Origin: an uncultured Gemmatimonadota bacterium | Lineage (GTDB): Bacteria; Gemmatimonadota; Gemmatimonadetes; Gemmatimonadales; GWC2-71-9 | NCBI GenBank assembly: GCA_946479825.1 | Contig: CAMLHU010000029.1 | Coordinates: 1 to 12,873 of the forward strand | DNA: 12,873 bases | Direction: 5' to 3' | Shown here: piece by piece, positions 6,485 through 12,873 of the stretch | Numbering within the stretch: the first letter of the stretch is position 1 | Layout: each line of letters opens with the position of its first letter | Translations under genes and position numbers: made by a program | The notes under the pieces: generated by a model | Database searches by the model: none | Told to the model about the DNA's origin: nothing | What the model saw: only the letters and a program-made list of their open reading frames with translations

Positions 6485-7543
6485 TCAGCGCTGCCTGAGC
6501 GCGATGTCGCCCGAGCCGGTCTCCACATGGATCCGGCCCGACCCGGTGCCGATGGTCCCGTGCAGCTCGCCGTCTTCGCGGGCGTGGGTCGTGACCGGGA
6601 AGTCGGTCCGGATGTCCCCGCCCGAGGTGGAGAAGTCCACCGTCCCCCCGAATCCCGCCGGCATCGTCAGCGTCACGTCGCCCGACCCGGTGTCGACGTC
6701 CACGTCGGCCGGCGCCGCGCCATACTCCGCCTCGACGTTCCCGGAACCGGTGTCGAACTTGGCCGTGCGCGCGGTCAGGCCGGTCACCTGCACGTCGCCC
6801 GAGCCGGTGTTCACGCTGAGCGCGTCCACGGCCACCGCGTCGGCGGTCACGGCCCCCGAGCCCGTGTCGATGTCGAGCGCGTCGCCCTTGACGCCGCTCA
6901 CCCTGACGTCGCCCGAGCCGGTGTCGATGTAGAGCTCCCCGGCGCCGGTCACCCGCACGTCCCCCGACCCGCTGTTGAGCGAGGCCCGGCCCGCGAGCGC
7001 GGACGCGGTGATGTCGCCGTCGCCGGTGTCGAGCGTGATGTCGCCGTCCACGTTCTGGGCGGTGACGGCGCCGACGGCCAGGTGGATCGCGATCCGCTGG
7101 CCCTTCGGCACCCGCACGGTGAGGTCGGCCCACGCCTCGAGCCCGTCGCCGGATCCGCTGATCCGCACCCGGCGGCCGGAGCGGTCGTCGCCGTCGAAGG
7201 TGCCGTCGTCGCGCACGTCCACCTCGGTGCGCCAGTTGCCGTACCGGCCGTCCTTCGGCCGGTACACGATCCGGTCGGCCGGGTAGAGCACCCGGAACGT
7301 CGCGGTGCCGGCGATCGGGTCCTGGGCGGTGGCGAGCTTGGCGCCATCGGCGCCGCCGCGGGTCAACTCGACCACCACGGGGCCGGACGTGGCCGGAACG
7401 ACGGACACCCGCCCGGCCAGGTCGTACACGGCCACGCGGGTGCCTGTCAGGGTGAACGACTCCGGCCGCTGGGCCGACAGGCCGGGCGCCAGCAGGCCGG
7501 CCAGGACGGAAAGGGCGAGGGCGGGGCGGAACTGGAACGACAC
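6485..7543 (-). CDS. Exported DUF4097-type beta-repeat protein
   Basis: This 352-residue protein has an N-terminal signal peptide, with probable cleavage after LSA at residue 24. After a beta-rich N-terminal part it carries about ten copies of a turn motif of the form D-T-G-S-G-D-V (starting near residues 172, 190, 207, 226, 245, 264, 284, 305, 332, 341), mostly 17-21 residues apart. That periodicity is typical of the DUF4097 (putative adhesin) family and suggests a right-handed beta-helix of stacked turns. No catalytic residues or membrane anchor are seen, so it is probably periplasmic or surface-exposed. The GTG start has GGAG seven bases upstream. It lies 61 bases after the glutamate dehydrogenase gene on the same strand. 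Family membership is well supported; the biological role is unknown. Confidence 0.88.
   Translation of the reverse strand: MSFQFRPALALSVLAGLLAPGLSAQRPESFTLTGTRVAVYDLAGRVSVVPATSGPVVVELTRGGADGAKLATAQDPIAGTATFRVLYPADRIVYRPKDGRYGNWRTEVDVRDDGTFDGDDRSGRRVRISGSGDGLEAWADLTVRVPKGQRIAIHLAVGAVTAQNVDGDITLDTGDGDITASALAGRASLNSGSGDVRVTGAGELYIDTGSGDVRVSGVKGDALDIDTGSGAVTADAVAVDALSVNTGSGDVQVTGLTARTAKFDTGSGNVEAEYGAAPADVDVDTGSGDVTLTMPAGFGGTVDFSTSGGDIRTDFPVTTHAREDGELHGTIGTGSGRIHVETGSGDIALRQR
6495..7035 (-). repeat. Degenerate tandem coding repeat of the DUF4097 protein
   Basis: At DNA level a phrase close to cgcccgagccggtgtcgatg recurs about every 51-63 bases through most of this segment, for example near 6505, 6683, 6740, 6800, 6856, 6911 and 7015. 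Each copy encodes one T-G-S-G-D turn. Copies differ mainly at third codon positions, so this is an old protein-level repeat kept similar in DNA, not a mobile or CRISPR-like array. Confidence 0.75.
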
Positions 7544-7604
7544 GGTGACACTCCGGGGTTCGGGGACCCCCCTCAGATGGTCCTGGCGCCGGAAGGGTTG
7601 CGTC

Positions 7605-8864
7605 TCAGTGCCCCCGCAGGCGCTCCGCCTCGGCCACCCGGCCGAGCGCGATGGCGTAGGCCGCCGTCCGCCACGGCACCTTCTTCTCCTTCACGATGTC
7701 GCGGACGCCGCGGTAGGCGGCGGTGATCTTCTCCAGCAGCTCGGCGTTCACCTTCTCGAGCGACCAGGGATGCTGCTGGAGGTTCTGGGCCCACTCGAAG
7801 TAGCTCACCACCACGCCGCCGCCGTTGGCCAGGAAGTCCGGGATGACCGGGATCCCGCGGTCGGCCAGGATCTTGTCGGCGCTCGGCGTGGTCGGGCTGT
7901 TGGCCGCCTCCACCACCACCTTGCAGTCCACGGTGGTGGCGTTGGCTTCCTTGGTGATGACGCCGCCGAGCGCCGCAGGCACCAGCCACTCGCAGGGGAC
8001 CTTCCAGAGCTGCTCGTTGGAGATCCGGTCGCCGCCCGTGAAGTCGTGCACCGGCTTGTGATTCCGGTAGCCGTGGGCGAAGAGCGCCGGGATGTCGAGT
8101 CCCTTGTCGTTGTGGAGCCCGCCTTCGACGTCGCTCACGGCGACCACCTTGGCGCCCATCTCGTGCAGGAAGAGCGCGAGGTGCGCCCCGACGTTGCCGA
8201 AGCCCTGGATGACCACCCGGCTCCCCTTGATCGGCGGGCCGAAGTCCTTGGCGTAGGCGTCCATCACATAGGCCACGCCGCGCCCGGTCGCCTCCTCGCG
8301 GCCCAGCGACCCGCCGAGGGCGATGGGCTTGCCGGTGACGGCGGCGGGCGAGTAGCCGTGGCGGGCCGAGAACTCGTCCAGGATCCAGGCCATCACCTGC
8401 GCGTTGGTGTTGACGTCGGGGGCGGGGATGTCGCGGTAGGGGCCGAGCACGATGGAGATGCGGCTGGTGAACTTCCGCGTCAGCGACTCGAGCTCGCGCG
8501 GCGACAGCTTCTTCGGGTCCACCTGGATGCCCCCCTTCGCACCGCCGAAGGGGATGTCCATCAGGGCGGTCTTCCACGTCATCGTGGTCGCAAGGCCGAG
8601 CACTTCGTCCGCGTCGGCGTGCGGGTGGTAGCGGATGCCTCCCTTGCAGGGTCCGCGGGCGCCGCTGTGCTGGATGCGATAGCCGTGGTAGATCTCGAAA
8701 CGGCCGTCGTCCATCCGCACCGGGATCTCGACCGCGACGGAGCGGAACGGGCGGAGCAGGATCGTCCGCATGTACGGCTCGAGGCCGATGAGGTCGGCCG
8801 CGGCTTCGAACTGGTTCGAGACGATGGCGCCGCTGGACATCGGGGGGCGGGGGGCGTCGGGCAC
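7605..8864 (-). CDS. gdhA: Glutamate dehydrogenase (Glu/Leu/Phe/Val dehydrogenase family)
   Basis: This 419-residue protein is a full-length hexameric-type glutamate dehydrogenase, which interconverts glutamate with 2-oxoglutarate and ammonia using NAD(P). Active-site residues are all in place: K74 in CKGGIRYHP, K98 in TMTWKTAL, K110 in PFGGAKGG and D150 in PAPDVNT. They have the same mutual spacing as the four equivalents in Clostridium symbiosum GDH. The Rossmann fold shows GFGNVG at 221-226, and the strand after it ends at an acidic D245, more suggestive of NAD than NADP use, though this is not decisive. Start is GTG with a strong GGAGG (8871-8875) six bases away. A stem-loop sits just upstream. 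The V4R gene precedes it and the DUF4097 gene follows on the same strand. Leucine or another amino-acid dehydrogenase is the alternative; the length and substrate-pocket context favour glutamate. Confidence 0.95.
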   Translation of the reverse strand: MPDAPRPPMSSGAIVSNQFEAAADLIGLEPYMRTILLRPFRSVAVEIPVRMDDGRFEIYHGYRIQHSGARGPCKGGIRYHPHADADEVLGLATTMTWKTALMDIPFGGAKGGIQVDPKKLSPRELESLTRKFTSRISIVLGPYRDIPAPDVNTNAQVMAWILDEFSARHGYSPAAVTGKPIALGGSLGREEATGRGVAYVMDAYAKDFGPPIKGSRVVIQGFGNVGAHLALFLHEMGAKVVAVSDVEGGLHNDKGLDIPALFAHGYRNHKPVHDFTGGDRISNEQLWKVPCEWLVPAALGGVITKEANATTVDCKVVVEAANSPTTPSADKILADRGIPVIPDFLANGGGVVVSYFEWAQNLQQHPWSLEKVNAELLEKITAAYRGVRDIVKEKKVPWRTAAYAIALGRVAEAERLRGH

Positions 8865-8882
8865 GGGTATCCTCCAAAGACG

Positions 8883-8903
8883 CGGGCGGCTCGGCGCCGC
8901 CCG
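8883..8903 (-). terminator. 8-bp stem-loop between the V4R and gdhA genes
   Basis: CGGGCGGC (8883-8890) pairs perfectly with GCCGCCCG (8896-8903) around a five-base loop. On the minus strand it lies 27 bases past the V4R stop and is followed by GCGTCTTT, a short T-containing stretch, then directly by the GGAGG of gdhA. It may be the terminator of the tricorn/V4R side, or a leader stem that affects gdhA translation. I cannot tell which. Confidence 0.5.
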
Positions 8904-8930
8904 ATGGGTCAGTCGTTCGGTCGGCCGGCC

Positions 8931-9500
8931 TCAGGCAATGCCGGCCGCCTGTTCGATGGGCTGGCCGGCGGCGAGCCGCTCGTACAGCGCGTGGACGGTC
9001 TCGGGCGCGCCGGCCGCGAACCGGCAGCGGGCGTCGCCGCGGCTGCGGCACTCGACCTCGAGCACCGCCGTCATCCCGGCGCCCAGGTGCCCCAGGAAGG
9101 CGGACAGCAGGCCGCCGGTCACGTGGCACGACGGATAGGCCGCGCCCGCCGTCGGGTCGGCCTCGGCCCAGTCGGGCGAGTCGAGCGCGAGGAGCGCGGG
9201 GCCGAGGGCCGAGACCTGGAGCGAGCCCCAGCCGAGCGAGCCGAAGAAGGCGGTGAGCAGGCCCGAGAGGTGCTCGCGGTCGAGCGCCTGCGGGTCGGTC
9301 ACCCCGGTGGACTCGGCGAGCCACGCCTGGAACGCGCTGTAGAGGTCGGCGCCGCCCGCGAATCCGGCCTCCTGCAGGTACGCGGCCGCGTTGGCGCCGA
9401 GGTCGCGTTCGAGGCTCGCGCGCAGGGTGTGCACGGCACGGACGCCCAGTCCGAGGCAGTGGTGCGCGGCGAGCAGCGAGGGCGTGGCGGAATCGCTCAT
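8931..9500 (-). CDS. Stand-alone V4R (4-vinyl-reductase-like) domain protein
   Basis: This 189-residue protein has a C-terminal V4R-like domain (about 100-165). The evidence is the pattern C125-H then G-G-L-L-S-A-F-L-G, followed by V-E-C151-R-S-R-G-D-A-R-C159-R-F, the cysteine and glycine spacing typical of V4R. V4R domains bind small molecules or metals in sensors, in BchJ of chlorophyll synthesis, and in archaeal regulators. The first 100 residues are helical-looking, with no DNA-binding or catalytic motif that I recognise. There is no signal peptide, so it is probably cytoplasmic. ATG 9500 lacks a clear Shine-Dalgarno. It lies between a tricorn-like protease gene and gdhA, all on the same strand. 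Its ligand and function are unknown. Confidence 0.75.
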   Translation of the reverse strand: MSDSATPSLLAAHHCLGLGVRAVHTLRASLERDLGANAAAYLQEAGFAGGADLYSAFQAWLAESTGVTDPQALDREHLSGLLTAFFGSLGWGSLQVSALGPALLALDSPDWAEADPTAGAAYPSCHVTGGLLSAFLGHLGAGMTAVLEVECRSRGDARCRFAAGAPETVHALYERLAAGQPIEQAAGIA

Positions 9501-9552
9501 GGTCCCGGTGGTGGAGGTCGCGGGGGACGGGGTGACGGACCTGCGGAAGCTA

Positions 9553-9596
9553 GGCCGGGCGGGAACGGGCCGCCAGTGACCCGTTCCCGCCCGGCC
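9553..9596 (-). terminator. 17-bp perfect stem-loop after the tricorn gene
   Basis: Bases 9553-9569 and 9580-9596 are exact reverse complements (17 bp) around a 10-base loop, starting 16 bases past the TAG of the tricorn-like gene. Leftward of it there is no T-run, so it would be a factor-assisted or stem-only terminator, or an mRNA 3' stabiliser. It separates the tricorn gene from the V4R gene. The remainder of 9501-9612 shows no convincing promoter. Confidence 0.75.
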
Positions 9597-9612
9597 CGCC
9601 GTGCGGCGGCGG

Positions 9613-12600
9613 CTAGCGCCCGGCCTTCTTCGGGTACGCCGGCTTGGCGGGCGTCACCGGCGGGTGCTCGGTGAGCGACCGCATCACCTCCTGGATGGCC
9701 CGCTCGAGCTGCGGATCGGTCCCCTTGGCGAGCGCCGTCGGGTCGTCCACGACGGCGATGTCGGGATCCACGCCGTGGCCCTCGACCGTCCAGGTCCCGG
9801 TGGTGTCGTAGATCCCGAACGTCGGCGCCGTGACGCTGCCCCCGTCCACCAGCCCCGGCGTGCCGCTGATGCCGATGAGGCCGCCCCAGGTGCGGAGGCC
9901 GATCAGCGGGCCGAGCCCGGCGATCCGGAAGTAGTAGGGGAAGGCGTCGCCGCCCGACCCGCTCCAGCCGTTGATGAGCATCGCGATCGGGCCGTTCCGC
10001 GCGTCCGGCGGCCAGCGCCAGTCCATCCCGTCGCGGACGCCGTAGTAGCTCGTGACCTTCCGGTTGAGCAGCTCCACGAACCGGTCGGGGATCTGCCCGC
10101 CGCTGTTGAAGCGCTCGTCCACGATCAGGCCGGGCTTGTCGAAGTTGGCCCAGTACATCCGGGCCAGCTCGGTCTGGCCGTCGATGCCGGTGCTCGGCAC
10201 GTAGATGTAGCCGATCTTCCCGCCGCTCGCCTCCTCGACCCGGCGGCGATGCCCGTCGACCCACTCGAGGTACCGCAGCCGGGTCTCGCTTGCGAGCGGC
10301 GTGACCAGCACGTCGCGCGCGCCGGTGAGGGTCGGGCCCGTGTTGACCGTCAGCACGACCGTCTTGTCGGCGAGGCCGTCGAGCGCCGCCCACGGCTCAC
10401 GGGTGGTGTCCACCGGAACGTGGTCCACGGCCAGCAGGTAGTCGCCCTCGTGGACGTTGACCCCGGGGGCGTCGAGGGGGGAGCGTGCCTCGACGTCCCA
10501 CGGCGCGCCGCGCACGATGTGGCTGATGCGATATGCGCCGCGCTCCAGCCGGAAGTCGGCGCCGAGGAGCCCGACCGGCCGCGACGGGCCGGTCTCCACG
10601 TCGCCGCCGGAGCGGTACGTGTGCGAGCTGTTCATCTCGGCGATGAGCTCGCCCAGCACCCAGTTGACGTCGGACCGGGTCACCGCCGCGTCGAGCACCG
10701 CGCCGTAGCGGGCCCGCATCGCGTTCCAGTCCTCGCCGTGCATCCCGGGGTCGTAGAAGAAGTCCCGCTCGATGCGCCACGCGTCGTTGAAGATCTGGCG
10801 CCACTCGGCCCGGGGGTCGAGGACCATCTGCATGTCGGCCGTCGCGAGCGACTTGTCGAGCTTCTGGTCGGCCGCGAGGTCCACGATGGCCCACTGCTTC
10901 CCCTTCGAGGCCAGCACCTTCTTGCCGTCCTGGGAGAGCTGGAAGTTGTCCACGGCGGCCAGGACCGTCTTCTCGCTGCGGTCCTTGAGGTCCCAGTACT
11001 TGAGCGTGTTGTCGGTGCCGCCCGAGCCGGTGCGCGGCGCCTGGATGAACACCACCTTGCCGCTCGCCGCCGCAAGGGGGCCGAAGTTGCCCGGCTTGGG
11101 CGGCAGCACCACCATCCGCTGCTCGAACCCGTCGAGGTCGATGTCCACCGACTTGGTCGCCGCGGTGTCGCGCGCGGCCTTGCCGTTCTTCGTTTCCTTG
11201 CCGCCCGCGGGCGCGGCCGCCGCCGTGTCGGCCGCTTCGACGTCGTTCTTCGGGGCGAGCGGGCTCGGCACGTCCTTCCGGAGCGGCACCGCCACCAGCT
11301 CGGTGGAGTTGTTGTACACCCAGGTGTTGTCGAAGTCGCTGTATACCGGGGCGAAGACGCGGTTGGTGATGAAGTACAGGTACTTGCCGTCGGGGTCGAA
11401 GACCGGGCCGTTGTCGGCGTAGAAGCCCGACGTCACCTGCGTCGCCTTCCCGCTCCGCGTGTCATAGAGGAAGATGGCGGTGTGCTGGGAAGGGAGGTCG
11501 CGGGCGTAGGCCAGCCACCGGCCGTCGGCCGACCAGCTCGGCGCGAACCCTTCCAGGTTCCCCTCGAACCAGTAGAGCGCCTGGTCCACCTGGCGGCTCC
11601 GGCCCGTCGCGACGTCCGTGATCCAGATCTTCATCGCCTGGTCCACGTACGCCACCGACTTCCCGTCGGGCGACCACCACGGCCGGTACCGGAACCCGGG
11701 GCCGAAGTGGGTCACGGTCCGCTCGTCGCCGGTGCCATCCGCCGGACGCACCGTCAGCTGGTACTCGCCGGTACGGTCGCTCCAGTACGCGACCCACTTG
11801 CCGTCCGGCGACCAGGAGGGCCAGCGCTCGGCGCTCCCGCTCGTGCGGGTGAGGTCCAGGACCGGGCCGTCCTTGGCGGGGAGCGAGAACAGGTCGCCCC
11901 GCGCCTCGAGGATGGCCCGCTGCCCGGTGGGCGAGACGGTGCCGCCCATGATCCACTCGGCGGCGGCGACCGCCCGCGGCTTGAGCGTCGCCCCGTCGGT
12001 CACCACCCGGACCGGCACCTCGACCGCCTGCTCGGTGGCGAGGTCCATCCGGTAGAGCCGTCCGCCCGCCTCGAATACCATGTCCGACGGGCCGATCGCC
12101 GGGAACTCGACGTCGAAGTCGGTGAAGTGGGTCACCTCACGCTTCGCGCCGGACTTGAGGTCGAGCGCCCAGATGTTGGCGCGCTTGGCGGCGTCGCGGT
12201 CGGAGAGGAAGTAGAGCACGTCGCCGTGCCACATCGGCTGACCGTCCATCGCCGGGTCGTCGGTGACGTTCCGCGAGGCGAACGTGGCCAGGTCGAAGAG
12301 CCAGACGTCGCTGGCCCAGCCGCCGCGGTAGCGCTTCCAGGTGCGGAAGTCCTGGCTCGACGGCATGTACGCCAGGGTCTTGCCGTCGGGGCTGATGGCG
12401 CCGAACTCGCCGTACGCCACCGGGAGCTTCTCGGGCATCCCGCCGGTCGGGCTGATCTTGTAGAGCTGGTTGAAGCGGAGGGAGCCGCTCTCGCGCGTCG
12501 AGGCGAAGAGGATCCCCGAACCGTCGGGGTACCAGCCGATCACCCGGTCCGGGGCGGGGTTCCACGTCAGCCGCTTGGCGACGCCGCCCTCGGCCGGCAG

Positions 12601-12873
12601 GAGGTAGATGTCCTGGTTGCCGTCGTAGTTGCCGGTGAAGGCGATCCACTTGCCGTCGGGCGAGAAGCGCGGGAACGATTCGTCGCCGGCGGGGGTGGTG
12701 AGCCGCTGGGCCGTCCCGCCGGTCTTGGGGACCACCCAGATGTCGCCGCCGTACACGAACGCGATCTGCGTCGCCGACACGTCGGGGTACCGGATGAGCC
12801 GGGCGTCGAGCTGGGCCTGCGCCGTGACCGGCGCGAGGAGCAGCGCAGTGACTGCCAGAAGGGAGAGGCGCAT
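9613..12873 (-). CDS. Exported tricorn-like S41 protease
   Basis: This 1086-residue protein has the tricorn architecture (Thermoplasma tricorn is about 1070). It starts with a signal peptide (MRLSLLAVTALLL, cleavage after AQA at 20). Two beta-propellers follow (about 30-290 and 300-680), rich in F/W-S-P-D-G-K repeats (70-75, 160-165, 354-359, 400-405). A hydrophilic Ala/Lys insertion at 540-575 lies within the second. Then come a helical core part (685-755), a PDZ domain (about 765-860) and the S41 core. Likely catalytic residues are H751 (in NSSHTY), nucleophile S973 (in SGSGGDAF) and E1031 (in VEGHGVDPD). Gly974 occupies the place where tricorn has the Asp that selects basic P1 residues. 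The enzyme would cut peptides in the periplasm. The ATG is exactly at the window edge; the signal peptide shows that it is the true start. Upstream control is not visible. Confidence 0.93.
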   Translation of the reverse strand: MRLSLLAVTALLLAPVTAQAQLDARLIRYPDVSATQIAFVYGGDIWVVPKTGGTAQRLTTPAGDESFPRFSPDGKWIAFTGNYDGNQDIYLLPAEGGVAKRLTWNPAPDRVIGWYPDGSGILFASTRESGSLRFNQLYKISPTGGMPEKLPVAYGEFGAISPDGKTLAYMPSSQDFRTWKRYRGGWASDVWLFDLATFASRNVTDDPAMDGQPMWHGDVLYFLSDRDAAKRANIWALDLKSGAKREVTHFTDFDVEFPAIGPSDMVFEAGGRLYRMDLATEQAVEVPVRVVTDGATLKPRAVAAAEWIMGGTVSPTGQRAILEARGDLFSLPAKDGPVLDLTRTSGSAERWPSWSPDGKWVAYWSDRTGEYQLTVRPADGTGDERTVTHFGPGFRYRPWWSPDGKSVAYVDQAMKIWITDVATGRSRQVDQALYWFEGNLEGFAPSWSADGRWLAYARDLPSQHTAIFLYDTRSGKATQVTSGFYADNGPVFDPDGKYLYFITNRVFAPVYSDFDNTWVYNNSTELVAVPLRKDVPSPLAPKNDVEAADTAAAAPAGGKETKNGKAARDTAATKSVDIDLDGFEQRMVVLPPKPGNFGPLAAASGKVVFIQAPRTGSGGTDNTLKYWDLKDRSEKTVLAAVDNFQLSQDGKKVLASKGKQWAIVDLAADQKLDKSLATADMQMVLDPRAEWRQIFNDAWRIERDFFYDPGMHGEDWNAMRARYGAVLDAAVTRSDVNWVLGELIAEMNSSHTYRSGGDVETGPSRPVGLLGADFRLERGAYRISHIVRGAPWDVEARSPLDAPGVNVHEGDYLLAVDHVPVDTTREPWAALDGLADKTVVLTVNTGPTLTGARDVLVTPLASETRLRYLEWVDGHRRRVEEASGGKIGYIYVPSTGIDGQTELARMYWANFDKPGLIVDERFNSGGQIPDRFVELLNRKVTSYYGVRDGMDWRWPPDARNGPIAMLINGWSGSGGDAFPYYFRIAGLGPLIGLRTWGGLIGISGTPGLVDGGSVTAPTFGIYDTTGTWTVEGHGVDPDIAVVDDPTALAKGTDPQLERAIQEVMRSLTEHPPVTPAKPAYPKKAGR

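Noticed and set aside
6495..7035. Regular repeats that might be taken for a CRISPR array.
   Set aside because: The period matches codons, the repeats are translated into a consistent protein turn motif, and there are no unique spacers.
7555..7570. Possible hairpin in the gdhA-DUF4097 gap.
   Set aside because: It forms only five pairs in minus-strand RNA with a poor loop and no T-run, so it is not distinguishable from GC-rich background.
8931..9500. BchJ of bacteriochlorophyll synthesis as the identity of the V4R protein.
   Set aside because: Only the generic V4R pattern is shared, and no photosynthesis genes are present in the window.
7305..9674. A 789-codon plus-strand frame opposite gdhA and the V4R gene.
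   Set aside because: It is antisense to a glutamate dehydrogenase with all catalytic residues; no similarity of its own.

Overview
This 12.9 kb window is GC-rich (about 70% by eye), densely coding bacterial chromosome. It holds ten protein genes, no RNA genes, no mobile elements and no gene-free stretch longer than about 150 bases. The gene set includes an exported tricorn-type protease, a DUF4097-type repeat protein with a signal peptide, an Ig-like-domain lipoprotein, a stand-alone V4R protein and a TldD/TldE pair. Together with frequent GTG starts this fits a Gram-negative, high-GC soil-type bacterium. Gemmatimonadota is my best guess, by inference from gene content only.

Layout. (1) 1-150: a gene-free edge with a strong stem-loop. 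(2) 3134 down to 151, minus strand: a likely operon of a small TPR protein, an Ig-like-domain lipoprotein (start overlapping the TPR stop as GTGA) and a long-chain acyl-CoA synthetase. (3) 3135-3279: a divergent intergenic region with a candidate promoter in each direction and a perfect 6-3-6 inverted repeat overlapping both -35 boxes. (4) 3280-6469, plus strand: a COG2236-type phosphoribosyltransferase, then a TldD homologue and a TldE/PmbA homologue whose start overlaps the TldD stop as GTGA. (5) 12873 down to 6485, minus strand: tricorn-like protease, V4R-domain protein, glutamate dehydrogenase and DUF4097 protein, converging on tldE. A 17-bp perfect stem after the tricorn gene and an 8-bp stem before the glutamate dehydrogenase gene suggest these four are not one simple operon.

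How the genes may work together. TldD and TldE normally form one heteromeric metalloprotease that trims unfolded or modified peptides. Here they are translationally coupled, but the TldD copy lacks the glutamate of its HExxxH motif, so its activity is in doubt. The exported tricorn-like enzyme would degrade peptides outside the cytoplasm. Glutamate dehydrogenase links amino acids to 2-oxoglutarate, and acyl-CoA synthetase activates fatty acids. A peptide and amino-acid catabolic theme is plausible for the right half, but it is inference.

I see no defence system, CRISPR array, prophage or biosynthetic cluster. The most unusual points are the altered TldD active site, the symmetric divergent promoter region, and the exported tricorn homologue with an altered residue beside its nucleophile.
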